Assembly (NCBI RefSeq): GCF_002563895.1
Contig: NZ_PDJB01000001.1
Span: 2,215,501-2,279,500 of the forward strand
Length of the DNA stretch: 64,000 nt
Direction of reading: 5' to 3'
From: Pseudomonas lurida
GTDB taxonomy: Bacteria; Pseudomonadota; Gammaproteobacteria; Pseudomonadales; Pseudomonadaceae
In this document: positions 42,128 to 51,788 of the stretch, in pieces
How the letters are laid out: every line of letters starts with the position of its first letter
Numbering within the stretch: the first letter of the stretch is position 1
Program-made: the position numbers and the translations under genes
The notes under the pieces: generated by a model
What the model saw: the letters and a program-made list of their open reading frames with translations, nothing else
Database searches by the model: none
Told to the model about the DNA's origin: nothing

Positions 42128-42210
42128 GCCAAACAGGGCGGGAACGCAGCGAGGGTTGTTCGCAGTGCCCAGTTGGGCACGAAAGCAGTGCAGCGGTGAT
42201 ACAAAATGGA

Positions 42211-43284
42211 TCAGTCGAACAGCGTGTAGGTCGTCTCACCCCGGTGGAAGGCGAATGCAGCTTCCAGGTCACTTTCGATGGTGCGTCCGCGCGACAGTGG
42301 CGGCAGCTCATCAAGGCGGAAAAAGCCCACATCGGTGGTCTCCAAGCCCGCCATCGGTGCCGACCGATCCAGCGGTTCACACAGGAAGTAAAGCTTGTAG
42401 AAGTCCCGTATGTCCGGCCGATACAACCCCTTGGCCTTGTGCGTCACGCTATACAGTGCCCGTGCGGTCACCGTCAGCCCGGCTTCCTCGCGGATCTCCT
42501 TGACGATGTTTTCCGCCGCTGACAAGCCGATGTCGGCATAACCTCCCGGCAACGCCCAGCAGCCATCGGTCAACTCGCGCACCAGTAGAATCCGGTCGCC
42601 CTCGATGACCGCACCGCGTACGTCGACCATTGGCGTCGAGTAGCGCTGGGCGAAGTCGGTGACCAACCCGGTGATACGTTCCAAGGGCACATTGCCCAAT
42701 TGTGCGAGCATCCTGTGGGCAATCTCGGCAATCTCTTCCAGGCGCTCGCGCTCGAAATCATCGGTGCAAAAGTGCAGTCCCGTGGAGGCCAGTGCCTGCA
42801 GGCGTTTGGCTTGGGCCAGCCAGGTGTTTTCCATGGGTGACTCCCGCAGTCGCTTGGTCATGTATACGCGACGCAGGCCGTGTTCTTCAGCGCGATGGGT
42901 TTCGACATAACCACGTCGCGTGTACAGCCCGATGTTCTCGGTCATGGTTTCGTTGGTGTACAGGCGGATGGCGGTGAAGCCTGCGTCGAGGGCCTGCTGT
43001 TCGGCAAAATCCATCAGCAACCGCCCGAAGCCCAGGCCCTGGGCGTGCGGGGCGACGGCCAGGTTATCCAGCAACAGCGCGCCGTCGGTATCCCGCAGGA
43101 TAATAAAGCCCTGAAGCTGCCCGGCTTGCTCCAGCACATGCACGCCACCGATGTTCACCTGCTGGTGATAGTCCTCCAGCATCGGCCCCGGCTTGCGGCC
43201 AATCCGCTCGATATACGGCGAGTAGGCCGCCTGGACAATGGCCTCGATAGCAGCGACATCATGACTCGTAGCGGGGCGCATCAT
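42211..43284 (-). CDS. GNAT acetyltransferase-NUDIX hydrolase fusion
   Basis: This 357-residue two-domain protein has an N-terminal GNAT fold (about 1-148; LLDNLAVAPHAQGLGFGRLLM is the acetyl-CoA loop region). A linker leads to a NUDIX hydrolase with its usual N-terminal helical extension (ENTWLAQAKRLQALASTGL). The NUDIX box GGYADIGLSAAENIVKEIREEAG is intact. The second domain begins with its own ATG (42834) preceded by GGGAG, as if two once-separate genes were joined by loss of a stop. Substrates of both domains are unknown. ATG 43284 follows AGGAG. Confidence 0.85.
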   Translation of the reverse strand: MMRPATSHDVAAIEAIVQAAYSPYIERIGRKPGPMLEDYHQQVNIGGVHVLEQAGQLQGFIILRDTDGALLLDNLAVAPHAQGLGFGRLLMDFAEQQALDAGFTAIRLYTNETMTENIGLYTRRGYVETHRAEEHGLRRVYMTKRLRESPMENTWLAQAKRLQALASTGLHFCTDDFERERLEEIAEIAHRMLAQLGNVPLERITGLVTDFAQRYSTPMVDVRGAVIEGDRILLVRELTDGCWALPGGYADIGLSAAENIVKEIREEAGLTVTARALYSVTHKAKGLYRPDIRDFYKLYFLCEPLDRSAPMAGLETTDVGFFRLDELPPLSRGRTIESDLEAAFAFHRGETTYTLFD

Positions 43285-43336
43285 TGCCGCGTGCTCCTTG
43301 TGGGCAGGAAGCCACGACTGTAAGGGAGACGGGCAC

Positions 43337-43365
43337 AAAAAAACCACCGCATGGGTGGTTTTTTC
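43337..43365 (-). terminator. Rho-independent terminator after queD
   Basis: An AACCACC/GGTGGTT stem flanked by A- and T-runs on both sides, in the gap between queD and the GNAT-NUDIX gene; it works for the minus strand and probably both. Confidence 0.9.
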
Positions 43366-43376
43366 ATATCGCGGGC

Positions 43377-43733
43377 TTATTCGCCGCGATAGATGCAGCC
43401 GCTGGTGCAGGTCTCGTGGATACGAATCGCGCTGAGCTCCGGCAGCAGGGGTTTGAGCTCATTCCAGATCCACTTGGCCAGCACTTCGCTGGTCGGGTTT
43501 TCCAGGCCTGGAATGTCATTGAGGTAGTTGTGATCAAGGCGTTCATAGAGCGGCTTGAAAATCGTCTTGATCTCCGAGAAGTCGCGAATCCAGCCGGTAT
43601 GGGGATCCAGGTCGCCGCTCAGGTGGATCGCCACTTTGAACGAGTGCCCATGCAGGCGCCCGCATTTGTGGCCTTCCGGTACATGAGGCAGGCGGTGGGC
43701 GGATTCGAAGGTAAACTCTTTGAAGATTTCCAC
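43377..43733 (-). CDS. queD: 6-carboxytetrahydropterin synthase QueD
   Basis: This 118-residue enzyme of queuosine/7-deazaguanine synthesis turns dihydroneopterin triphosphate into 6-carboxytetrahydropterin. Zinc ligands are in [22 protein letters not shown], with the catalytic cysteine in [19 protein letters not shown] and the final [10 protein letters not shown] complete the family pattern. The start is GTG 43733 with a weak upstream site; the translated N-terminus [15 protein letters not shown] is full length for the family. Confidence 0.95.
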   Translation of the reverse strand: MEIFKEFTFESAHRLPHVPEGHKCGRLHGHSFKVAIHLSGDLDPHTGWIRDFSEIKTIFKPLYERLDHNYLNDIPGLENPTSEVLAKWIWNELKPLLPELSAIRIHETCTSGCIYRGE

Positions 43734-43868
43734 GGTGTTTTCAGCTCGGTCGATGTCTGGCAGGCGGCGAGTTTAACAGCTTGAACCCTTGCCGCGCATA
43801 CCGTCCCTCTGTAGGCGCCGGCTTGCAGGTGAAAAATAGATAGGCGCCGCATTTATCCACGCCTCCCG

Positions 43869-44005
43869 CGATCCAAACATGGGGCAGCGGGCTTGCCCGC
43901 GAAAGCGGCCTAGCAACTGACCTGGGTGATGGATCAGACCGGGTACCTGTCCATTTCTGCGGTAACGGCTGCCATGGGTTCCGCTCTTGCAGCGGGTCAC
44001 TTATG
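43869..44005. repeat. Dispersed ~135-bp repeat, copy B (REP-headed)
   Basis: Related to 8220-8355: CGATCCAAA, a REP core with GCGGGCTTGCCCGCGAAAGC, GGATCAGACCGGGTA and ATGGGTTCCGCTCTT appear in the same order and spacing. The rest of the 43734-44079 gap holds only short palindromic words (TAGGCGCCGG) and no gene. Confidence 0.7.
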
Positions 44006-44079
44006 GAAAAGAGCCCGGAACGCCGGCCCAGCCTAAGGCGTTGTGCAGGTGCTTATTGCCATCGCAGGCAAGCCAGCGA

Positions 44080-45159
44080 CTAAAGGACGCTTAGTCTTTC
44101 GCCCAATTGGCCGTTATCCGCCAGCGCCAGAAACTCATCCCCCAGCCGCCGGCTCTCGCTCATCGCGGTCTGCCAGTACTTGTTGCGGCTCGTGTCGTCG
44201 CCCAAGAAGCGCTTGAAGTCGCTGCGGTCGGGCAGCTTGCCGTGGGGCAGGCGGGCCAGGTAGTCCTTGGAGGGCGCCAGCAGCAACACGTCTTGCAGGC
44301 CTTGCTGGTTGCTGCGCCGCCACGGTAGGCCCTTGTCGAACCAGCCGGGGATGACCCGATCAGTGAAGTGCGGGTACAGCACGATGTCATCGCCGTGATA
44401 GGGCAGGTCAAGGTGGTAGTCCAGCAGGCCGCCATCGCGGTAGGTACCGGCGCCGGCGCCCGGCAGGTCGCGCACGCCTTGCATCACCATGGGGATCGAG
44501 CCCGACGCCAGCAGTGCCTGGCGCAGGTTGCCCAGCTCCAGGGCCAGGAAGCGCGAGGGGAAATCCGTCAACGGATGCACCGGCGGGGCCTGGCGCGGAT
44601 CGTGGATAATCAGGCGTTCGAAGTGCCGCGACAGCCGCGCGCGGCCGCGCAGGTTATCGGCAATCACCGACGACAGGCCCAGCCCCAGGCGACCGCGGTG
44701 GTCATCGGCAAGTAGGCCGTGGCTCTTGACCACCATGATGTTGAGGCGATAGTCCGGGTTGTCCAGCACCCGTGCATCGCGCCCGGACAGCAGGTCGTCG
44801 AGCATGCGCTGGCAGCTTTGGCTGACTTCGGCCATGGTCACGCCTTTGGCAAAACGCTGTTCGTTGTACAGGCGGCCGAGGTCCAGCAGGCCTTGCACCG
44901 GGTCGGGCAGGCAGGCGCTGGCAAACCGCCAGGAACCGATGGACGCGCCGATCAGCGCGCGCTCCCGTGGCGCGCGGGGCAGCCAGTCGCCGAACAGCGC
45001 CAGGTCCAGGCCCTGGATGCCCAGTGCCTTGGGGCCGCCAGCCGCGCCGGGCAGGATGCCGACGTCCGCAGGCTTGAGACCTTGCTCACGAATGCGCGCA
45101 AAGGCGCGTTTGCCGGCCTTGAGCGTCAGGGCGGGAAACTTGATGTGGATGGCTGTCAT
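44080..45159 (-). CDS. Patatin-like phospholipase family protein
   Basis: This 359-residue patatin-like lipid acyl hydrolase has the oxyanion glycines in LPGAAGGPKALG, nucleophile serine in GASIGSW (GxSxG), and the dyad aspartate in YRDGGLLDYH (DGG). It has no signal peptide and probably acts in the cytoplasm or at the inner membrane. The substrate is unknown. ATG 45159 was chosen as the last start before the first strand; the ribosome site is weak. It is divergent from the PepSY/two-component operon. Confidence 0.85.
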   Translation of the reverse strand: MTAIHIKFPALTLKAGKRAFARIREQGLKPADVGILPGAAGGPKALGIQGLDLALFGDWLPRAPRERALIGASIGSWRFASACLPDPVQGLLDLGRLYNEQRFAKGVTMAEVSQSCQRMLDDLLSGRDARVLDNPDYRLNIMVVKSHGLLADDHRGRLGLGLSSVIADNLRGRARLSRHFERLIIHDPRQAPPVHPLTDFPSRFLALELGNLRQALLASGSIPMVMQGVRDLPGAGAGTYRDGGLLDYHLDLPYHGDDIVLYPHFTDRVIPGWFDKGLPWRRSNQQGLQDVLLLAPSKDYLARLPHGKLPDRSDFKRFLGDDTSRNKYWQTAMSESRRLGDEFLALADNGQLGERLSVL

Positions 45160-45248
45160 ACCGGTCTCTGGTCGAGCGAGCGGAGCATTATAGAAAATCT
45201 CGCGGGATGTGGGGGAAAAGGCCTTGGCGGGAATTGCCATGGTGGCAA

Positions 45249-45266
45249 TTCAGTTTCAGTTAAGTT
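45249..45266 (+). promoter_or_regulatory. Possible response-regulator binding site (direct hexamers)
   Basis: TTCAGT TTCAGT TAAGTT lie in tandem 53 bases before the first PepSY gene; such direct repeats are typical of OmpR-family regulator boxes. Autoregulation of the operon is inferred. Confidence 0.3.
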
Positions 45267-45318
45267 GCAGCGCGTACGGTGGCTGGCGTAGGAAAACATC
45301 CTGTAACGGAGACATATC

Positions 45319-45621
45319 ATGAAGCGCCTCACCGCTCTGGTCGCCGCCGGTATTATTGCCTTCACGGCGACCCAGGCCCGAGCCGTGGACCCCGACAAGC
45401 CACTGAAAGTGCCTGCCACTGTTACTATCGTCGCCTTTGACCAACTGGAAGCTGCGGCCCTGGCCCTGCATCCCGGATCGACACTGTTGGATACCGACCT
45501 CGACGAGGCCTATGGCAAGTACGTCTATGAGGTTGAATTGGAAGATGCCCACGGCATCGAATGGGATGTTGAATTGGACGCGCTCACCGGGCAGGTTCTC
45601 AAGAATCATCAGGATACGTAA
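45319..45621 (+). CDS. PepSY-domain periplasmic protein 1
   Basis: This 100-residue exported protein has a signal peptide of about 22 residues (MKRLTALVAAGIIAFTATQARA) followed by one PepSY domain (ALALHPGSTLLDTDLDE, YVYEVELEDAHGIEWDVELDA, TGQVL). PepSY domains are periplasmic modulators often encoded beside two-component systems. Its stop overlaps the ATG of a second PepSY gene (TAATG), which leads to a response regulator and sensor kinase. It may tune the sensor's periplasmic domain (inference). Confidence 0.87.
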   Translation: MKRLTALVAAGIIAFTATQARAVDPDKPLKVPATVTIVAFDQLEAAALALHPGSTLLDTDLDEAYGKYVYEVELEDAHGIEWDVELDALTGQVLKNHQDT

Positions 45622-45932
45622 TGAAGGTAAATTTACGCGCCTGCAGTCGCGTGGCGCTGGTGCTCATGGCATTTTGCTCCAGCCTGGCAGCCCGCGACCT
45701 CAACCAGGATGAAGCCTTGGCGCTGCGCCAGCAGGGGGTGATCCTGCCGCTGGAGCAACTGTTGCAGCAGGCCATGTCGCGCTATCCCGGCTCACGCCTG
45801 CTGGAAGCCGAGCTGGAAAAGAAGCACGGGCAATATGCCTATGAAGTGGAACTGGTGACTACCGAAGGTGTGGTGCGCGAGATCAAGCTGGACGCGAGCA
45901 CCGGTGTGCTGATCAAAGACGAGGAAGACTGA
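45621..45932 (+). CDS. PepSY-domain periplasmic protein 2
   Basis: This 103-residue paralogue of the preceding gene has a signal peptide ending near LAA-RD, then one PepSY unit ([49 protein letters not shown]). Start and stop both overlap neighbours by one base (TAATG and TGATG), so four genes form one translationally coupled operon. The final DEED tail is very acidic. Confidence 0.87.
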   Translation: MKVNLRACSRVALVLMAFCSSLAARDLNQDEALALRQQGVILPLEQLLQQAMSRYPGSRLLEAELEKKHGQYAYEVELVTTEGVVREIKLDASTGVLIKDEED

Positions 45933-46600
45933 TGCGCCTGCTGCTGGTGGAAGACAACGTACCCTTGGCGGATGAACTGTTAGCGGGTCTCCAGCGCCAG
46001 GGCTATGCCGTCGATTGGTTGGCCGACGGGCGTGATGCCGCCTACCAGGGGCAAAGCGAGCCCTACGACCTGATCATTCTCGACCTTGGGCTGCCCGGTC
46101 TGCCTGGTCTGGAGGTCCTGGCGCAATGGCGTGCCGCCGCATTGGCGACGCCTGTGCTGATCCTCACCGCCCGCGATTCCTGGGCCGAGCGTATCGAAGG
46201 GCTCAAGGCCGGCGCCGACGATTACCTGGCCAAGCCCTTTCACCCGGAAGAACTGCACCTGCGCATCCAGGCACTGTTGCGTCGTTCCCATGGCCAGGCC
46301 AACCAGCCCACCCTGCAAGCTGCCGGCCTGCACTTGGATGAGGGCCGCCAGTGCGTGCTGCGCGACGGCGCCGAGATCCAGCTGACCGCCGCCGAATTCC
46401 GCCTGTTGCGCTATTTCATGCTGCACCCCGAACAGATTCTGTCTAAAAGCCACTTGGCCGAGCACCTGTACGACGGCGAGACCGAGCGCGATTCCAACGT
46501 GCTCGAAGTCCATGTCAACCACCTTCGCCGCAAACTGGGCCGCAGCGTGATCGAGACCCGCCGCGGCCAGGGTTATCGGTTCGGCGCCAGCCCTGCATGA
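45932..46600 (+). CDS. OmpR/PhoP-family response regulator
   Basis: This 222-residue regulator has a receiver domain (VEDN acidic pocket, phospho-acceptor aspartate in [13 protein letters not shown] near 51, TARD and KPFHPEEL) and a winged-helix DNA-binding domain ([35 protein letters not shown] segment). It is controlled by the sensor kinase encoded directly downstream. The sub-family resembles PhoP/QseB/TctD-type regulators but is not resolved. The stop overlaps the kinase start (ATGA). Confidence 0.92.
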   Translation: MRLLLVEDNVPLADELLAGLQRQGYAVDWLADGRDAAYQGQSEPYDLIILDLGLPGLPGLEVLAQWRAAALATPVLILTARDSWAERIEGLKAGADDYLAKPFHPEELHLRIQALLRRSHGQANQPTLQAAGLHLDEGRQCVLRDGAEIQLTAAEFRLLRYFMLHPEQILSKSHLAEHLYDGETERDSNVLEVHVNHLRRKLGRSVIETRRGQGYRFGASPA

Positions 46601-47910
46601 AGTCGATCCAGCGGCGCCTGAGCCTGGGCCTGATCAGCGTGATGGTGATCGTCGGCGTGGTGCTGGCACAAACCAGCTTGTGGTTGTTCGAAGCCGGGTT
46701 GCAGCGGTACCTGGAAGCTGGATTGCGCAATGACGCCGAAAACCTGCTGGTGGCGCTGGTGCGCGGGCCCAATGGCGTGCAACTGGATGAGCAACGCCTG
46801 TCGCCGGCCTATCAGCGACCGTTCTCCGGGCATTACTTTCGCATCGATTTTGCCGATACCCACTGGCGCTCCCGCTCGCTATGGGACCAGGAACTGCCGC
46901 GCCTGCCCGAGGCCGGCCTGAAGGGCAACCTGCAACTGGGGCCGGAAGGCCAGCAATTGCTGGTGTTGCGTTCGGACTACAAGCGCTTTGGCCAATCGAT
47001 TTCCATCAGCGTGGCCCAGGACTACACCCCGGTGCGCGAAAGCTTTCGCCTGATGCGCCAGATCGGCCTGGTGCTGGGGCTGGCGGCGCTGCTGCTGGTG
47101 CTGATCCTGCAACGGGTCACCGTGCGCCGCGCCTTGCGCCCGCTGGAGACCGCGCGCAACCAGATTGCCCAGCTGCAACAGGGGCAACGCTCGCAACTGG
47201 ATAACCAGGTGCCGCTGGAGCTGGAGCCGCTGGTGGCGCAGATCAACCACCTACTCGCCCACACCGAAGACAGCCTCAAGCGTTCGCGCAACGCCCTGGG
47301 CAACCTCGGGCACGCGCTCAAAACCCCACTGGCGGTGCTGTTGAGCGCGGCCTCGAGCGAGGCGCTCAGGGATCACCCGGCGCTGAGCAAACTGCTGCGT
47401 GACCAATTGGAGCAAGTACAGCAACGCCTCAACCGCGAACTCAACCGCGCTCGCCTGGCCGGGGAAACGCTGCCGGGCGCTTTGTTCGACTGCGAGAAAG
47501 AACTGCCCGGTTTGCTCGCCACCCTGAGCATGATCCACGGTGAGCACCTGGACCTGAGCTACCACGCCGCGCCCGGCCTGCAACTGCCCTGGGACCGTGA
47601 AGACCTGTTGGAGCTGCTCGGCAACCTATTGGATAACGCCTGCAAGTGGGCGGATGCCGATGTGCGCCTGACCGTCACCGAGGCGGCGCACAGCTATCGG
47701 TTGGTGGTGGAAGATGACGGCCCTGGCATCCCCGAAACCCAGCGTGACCAGGTGTTCAGTCGGGGCGCGCGCCTGGATGAACAGATTGACGGGCATGGCC
47801 TGGGACTGGGAATCGTGCGGGATATTGTCGAGGTGTGGGGTGGGGTGTTGCAGTTGCAGGAGAGTGGGTTGGGTGGGCTGAAAGTGCTGATCGAATTGCC
47901 CAAGCGTTAA
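46597..47910 (+). CDS. Two-component sensor histidine kinase
   Basis: This 437-residue inner-membrane kinase has two membrane helices (about 12-33 and 148-170) bracketing a periplasmic sensor domain. A HAMP-like linker follows, then the H-box [15 protein letters not shown] (histidine near 240), an N-box [12 protein letters not shown], and G-boxes DDGPGIPE and GHGLGLGI. The H-box and periplasmic size are PhoQ/QseC-like; the ligand is unknown, and the two PepSY proteins may act on the sensor. A strong palindromic terminator follows. Confidence 0.92.
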   Translation: MKSIQRRLSLGLISVMVIVGVVLAQTSLWLFEAGLQRYLEAGLRNDAENLLVALVRGPNGVQLDEQRLSPAYQRPFSGHYFRIDFADTHWRSRSLWDQELPRLPEAGLKGNLQLGPEGQQLLVLRSDYKRFGQSISISVAQDYTPVRESFRLMRQIGLVLGLAALLLVLILQRVTVRRALRPLETARNQIAQLQQGQRSQLDNQVPLELEPLVAQINHLLAHTEDSLKRSRNALGNLGHALKTPLAVLLSAASSEALRDHPALSKLLRDQLEQVQQRLNRELNRARLAGETLPGALFDCEKELPGLLATLSMIHGEHLDLSYHAAPGLQLPWDREDLLELLGNLLDNACKWADADVRLTVTEAAHSYRLVVEDDGPGIPETQRDQVFSRGARLDEQIDGHGLGLGIVRDIVEVWGGVLQLQESGLGGLKVLIELPKR

Positions 47911-47918
47911 CGCACACC

Positions 47919-47948
47919 CTGCAGGAACCGGCAAGCCGGTTCCTGCAG
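47919..47948. terminator. Perfect 14-bp stem between convergent genes
   Basis: CTGCAGGAACCGGC-AA-GCCGGTTCCTGCAG, just after the sensor kinase stop and before the chemoreceptor stop. It serves both strands. It is REP-like in sequence. Confidence 0.8.
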
Positions 47949-47958
47949 GTCTGTGTTT

Positions 47959-50106
47959 TTAGACGCGGAACTGATCCATCAACCCCTGCTGCTGATTCGC
48001 CAGGCTGTTCAATGCCTGGCTCACGCGCGCCGACTCATTCGCCTGTTCCGACAGCGACTCAGTCACATCGCGGATCGTCGCGACGTTGCTGTTGATCTCC
48101 TCGGCCACCGCGCTTTGCTCTTCGGCGGCACTGGCGATTTGCAGGTTCATGTCGCTGATCACTGTGACGGCATCGCCAATCTGGCGCAGGGCGGTCACGG
48201 CCTGTCCGACTTGTTCGACGCTGCCCTGGGCCTGGCGATAACTATTGCCCATCGAGCCGACGACCTCTTCGGTGCCGTTTTGCAATTGCTCGATCACCAA
48301 GCGGGTTTCTTCCACCGATTCCTGGGTACGCCGCGCCAGATTGCGCACTTCATCGGCCACCACCGCAAAGCCACGGCCGGCCTCACCAGCGCGGGCGGCC
48401 TCGATGGCAGCGTTAAGCGCCAGCAGGTTGGTCTGCTCGGCGATGCCGCGAATCACTTCCAGCACCGAACCGATTTTCTCGCTGTTGGCGGCCAGGCCTT
48501 CGACTTGGGCCATGGCTGTGCTCATATCTGCCGCCAACTCCCCGATGTTGCGGGTGGTGCGATCGATCACCGTGAGGCCGTCGCGGGTGGCCTGGTCGGC
48601 ATCGCGTGCCGCTTGCGCAGCCTGTGCGGCACTGCGCGCGACGTCCTGTGCGGTGGCGCTCATTTCATGGGAGGCGGTGGCCACCTGATCGACCTGGCGG
48701 TACTGCTGCTCCATGCCAGCGCTGGTTTCAGTTGCAATGGCGGCGGACTGGTCGGCGGTGCCACGGGCGTCCTGCACCGAGCGTTTCACCTCGGCGATGA
48801 TCGGTTGCAGCTTGTCGAGGAAGCGGTTGAACCAGCCGGCCAATTGGCCCAATTCGTCCTGTTTGTCGTAGGCCAGGCGGCGGGTCAGGTCGCCTTCGCC
48901 GCTGGCAATGTCTTCGAGCATGTGCGCCACGCCGAGGATCGGCCGTGTCACGCTGCGTGCCATCAACCAGACCAGAATCAAGCCGACCACGGCGGCAATC
49001 AAGCCCAGGCCCAGTTCCAGCAGGGTGCCGTTGGCATTGTCGGTATCCAGTTGCGCCTTCAGTGCTTCGGCGGGGGCGATCAGGACTTTCTCTGGCACAT
49101 CCAGCAACACGCCCCACGGCTTGCCGCCCGGGATCGGTGTGAATGGCGCCAGTACCTTGAGCTGATGGTCGGTACGCAGGCTGCGAATCTGGGTACTGCC
49201 GGCCAGGGCGCTGATCACCTGTGCGCCGTTGGCGGTGTCGACTTGGTCCAGGCGCTGGCTGAGCTTGCTGGCGTCCGCGCTGTAGCCGGCGAGCAAACCC
49301 GTGGGGCTGAGGATGCTGACCTGGGTCTGGCCGTCGTACAGTTTTTGGCTAGCCTGTTGGCTCACCGCCTGCAGGCTGTTGAGGTTGATGTCCACCGACA
49401 GCGAGGCGATGACTTTGCCATTGACCATCAGCGGGAAGACGATGCTGGTCATCAGCACGTTTTGCCCGTCGATCTTGTAAAAGTACGGTTCGATCACACA
49501 TGGCTTGAGCGTGCTGCGTGGGCAGGTGAACCACGCGTTGGCCTTTTCACCGCTGGGGCTGATGCTGGTATCGGACATGTCGCTTTCTGGCAATGCCATC
49601 GAGGTCAGCGTGCCCGGTGTCGGTTGCGACCAGTACAGGGCGAAGCGGCCTTTGTCGTTACTGCCCAGCTCCGCCTGGCCTGTGAACAGTTCATCCTTGC
49701 CATCCAGGGCATTGGCTTCGAACACCAGGGACAGACCGAGCAAATCCGGGTTGGCCTGCAGCGCGGCCTTGACCTGGCGGGTCAGGTCTTCACGGGTGTC
49801 GAAGGCGTCGAGAAAGCGCTTCTCGGCTTGCTCGCGCAGGAACAGCACTTGGCGGGAGAAACCATGGCCGTACTGGTAGGCGTCCATGAACTGTTGACGA
49901 ATGCCCAGTGCCTGCACTTCACCCTGGGCCTCGATGCGCGCCTGGGCGGCTTCATCCAGCATCTGCATGCTGGAAGCCTTGACCTGCTGCGAGCTCTGCT
50001 CCATGCGATACAGCGACAGACCCACCAGCAGGGTCACGATTCCCAGCAGGCACAGGCCGGCGAGCAGGGTGATTTTCCATTGAATGGAGAGCTGCCTAAG
50101 CGACAT
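47959..50106 (-). CDS. Methyl-accepting chemotaxis protein with dCache sensor
   Basis: This 715-residue chemoreceptor has a first membrane helix near 10-30 and a periplasmic double-Cache domain (about 40-330). A second helix lies near 350-375, then a HAMP domain ([29 protein letters not shown]) and a signalling hairpin with the conserved tip [19 protein letters not shown]. It resembles Pct-type amino-acid receptors of Pseudomonas in layout, but the ligand is not determinable here. ATG 50106 follows AAGGA. Confidence 0.9.
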   Translation of the reverse strand: MSLRQLSIQWKITLLAGLCLLGIVTLLVGLSLYRMEQSSQQVKASSMQMLDEAAQARIEAQGEVQALGIRQQFMDAYQYGHGFSRQVLFLREQAEKRFLDAFDTREDLTRQVKAALQANPDLLGLSLVFEANALDGKDELFTGQAELGSNDKGRFALYWSQPTPGTLTSMALPESDMSDTSISPSGEKANAWFTCPRSTLKPCVIEPYFYKIDGQNVLMTSIVFPLMVNGKVIASLSVDINLNSLQAVSQQASQKLYDGQTQVSILSPTGLLAGYSADASKLSQRLDQVDTANGAQVISALAGSTQIRSLRTDHQLKVLAPFTPIPGGKPWGVLLDVPEKVLIAPAEALKAQLDTDNANGTLLELGLGLIAAVVGLILVWLMARSVTRPILGVAHMLEDIASGEGDLTRRLAYDKQDELGQLAGWFNRFLDKLQPIIAEVKRSVQDARGTADQSAAIATETSAGMEQQYRQVDQVATASHEMSATAQDVARSAAQAAQAARDADQATRDGLTVIDRTTRNIGELAADMSTAMAQVEGLAANSEKIGSVLEVIRGIAEQTNLLALNAAIEAARAGEAGRGFAVVADEVRNLARRTQESVEETRLVIEQLQNGTEEVVGSMGNSYRQAQGSVEQVGQAVTALRQIGDAVTVISDMNLQIASAAEEQSAVAEEINSNVATIRDVTESLSEQANESARVSQALNSLANQQQGLMDQFRV

Positions 50107-50365
50107 CGGTACATCCTTACCTGAAAACACATAGAGCCAAGGTATCGGCCGTTGCCGATCTTTCTTTATTCAAACGATCAATTTAAACCTGCTTTTTTGG
50201 TGAGCGAGCACACTCGCTGACCACGGGTTTTTTGACATGAGCGCCCACCTGCTGCAAAGTGCGCGCCCTCTAATAAGACCTCCTTCAAGCCTGCACGCTG
50301 GCTGCCACCCGATGGCTGCCTGGGCGCGGGCATGCCTGTTTTTTATGTTTCTGCTTGAGGTAACC

Positions 50366-51688
50366 ATGATTAACGCAGTCATTGCCGCGGTCGGCACCAT
50401 GCTGGTGCTCAGCCTGTCCCGCGTGCATGTGGTCATCGCCATCATCGTCGGGGCCCTGGTGGGCGGCCTTACCGGCGGCCTGGGTATCGACGCCACGCTC
50501 AAGGCTTTCAATGGCGGTTTGGGAGGGGGGGCTACTGTGGCGCTGTCCTACGCCTTGCTCGGTGCTTTCGCCGTGGCGATTGCCAAATCCGGCCTGGCTC
50601 ACGCCCTGGCCGACAAGGCGCTACTGCTGGTAGACCGCCAGGAAGCCACCGGCGGCAGCCATGTCAAATGGCTGCTGATCGGCCTGCTGTGGGTGGTGGC
50701 GATTGCTTCGCAGAACATCCTGCCGATCCATATCGCGTTCATTCCGTTGCTGGTGCCGCCGCTGCTCTACGTGCTGACCAAGCTGCAGCTGGACCGTCGC
50801 CTGATCGCCTGCGTGATGACCTTCGGCTTGATCACGCCCTATATGTTCCTGCCGGTGGGCTTCGGCAATATCTTCCTCAACCAGATCCTGCTGGCCAACG
50901 TGGCCAAGAGCGGTGTGGACGTCAGCCAGGTCAACGTCACCCACGCCATGAGCCTGCCGGCGTTGGGCATGGTGGTGGGCCTGCTGGTGGCGGTGTTTGT
51001 CAGCTACCGCAAGAAACGCGTGTACGACCTGGAGAAAATCGAACGGGTCGAACAGGTGGCGGTGCAGTACAACCCACTGACCCTGCTGGTGGCCGGCCTG
51101 GCGATTGCCTCGGCGTTCATCATCCAGCTGTGGCTGGACTCGATGATCATTGGCGCCCTGGCCGGGTTCCTGATTTTCTCGGTGTCGGGCATCGTGCGCT
51201 GGCGCGACACTGACGACCTGTTCACCGAAGGCATGAAGATGATGGCCATGATCGGCTTCATCATGATCGCCTCCTCGGGCTTCGCCGAAGTGCTCAAGGC
51301 CACCGGCGATGTGCGCTCGCTGGTGGAAACCTCGGCGGCCTTCATCGGCCATAGCCGTGGGGTAGGGGCGTTGCTGATGTTGCTGGTCGGTTTGCTGGTG
51401 ACCATGGGCATCGGTTCGTCGTTTTCCACGGTGCCGATCCTGGCCGCGATCTTTGTGCCGCTGTGTGTGCAACTGGGCTTCAGCCCGCTGGCGATCGTGT
51501 GCATTGTCGGCACGGCCGGTGCCTTGGGTGACGCCGGTTCGCCCGCCTCGGACTCAACCCTCGGCCCCACCTCGGGCCTGAATATCGACGGCCAGCACCA
51601 CCACATTTGGGACACGGTGGTGCCAACCTTCCTGCACTACAACCTTCCACTGCTGGCTTTCGGCTGGCTGGCAGCCATGACCCTCTGA
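50366..51688 (+). CDS. Na+/H+ antiporter-family permease (NhaC/YuiF-like)
   Basis: This 440-residue inner-membrane protein has about eleven helices. It carries the paired motifs [34 protein letters not shown] and ending [18 protein letters not shown], typical of the bacterial NhaC/YuiF-like antiporter family (also annotated as amino-acid or histidine permeases). Ion and substrate are unproven. ATG 50366 follows GAGG. It lies between two chemoreceptor genes, which could link a transported nutrient to chemotaxis (inference). Confidence 0.78.
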   Translation: MINAVIAAVGTMLVLSLSRVHVVIAIIVGALVGGLTGGLGIDATLKAFNGGLGGGATVALSYALLGAFAVAIAKSGLAHALADKALLLVDRQEATGGSHVKWLLIGLLWVVAIASQNILPIHIAFIPLLVPPLLYVLTKLQLDRRLIACVMTFGLITPYMFLPVGFGNIFLNQILLANVAKSGVDVSQVNVTHAMSLPALGMVVGLLVAVFVSYRKKRVYDLEKIERVEQVAVQYNPLTLLVAGLAIASAFIIQLWLDSMIIGALAGFLIFSVSGIVRWRDTDDLFTEGMKMMAMIGFIMIASSGFAEVLKATGDVRSLVETSAAFIGHSRGVGALLMLLVGLLVTMGIGSSFSTVPILAAIFVPLCVQLGFSPLAIVCIVGTAGALGDAGSPASDSTLGPTSGLNIDGQHHHIWDTVVPTFLHYNLPLLAFGWLAAMTL

Positions 51689-51699
51689 CACCTCCCCAG

Positions 51700-51730
51700 C
51701 TGTAGGCGTTGACGTCCCCGGCGCCTACAG
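51700..51730 (+). terminator. Stem-loop after antiporter gene
   Basis: CTGTAGGCG (51700-51708) pairs with CGCCTACAG (51722-51730), 12 bases after the stop. No T-run. Confidence 0.6.
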
Positions 51731-51788
51731 ATCCCGGGCAAATGGCCGATAACCTCTCAAGTCGCCACTAATAAGAGAGAGAAAAGCC

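Noticed and set aside
47919..47948. GGAACC inside the terminator as a further hrp box
   Set aside because: No CCACNNA at 15-16 bases; it is half of a perfect palindrome between convergent genes.
47953..50124. 723-codon plus-strand frame opposite the chemoreceptor gene
   Set aside because: Mirror frame of the same length as the real gene; composition typical of an antisense reading.
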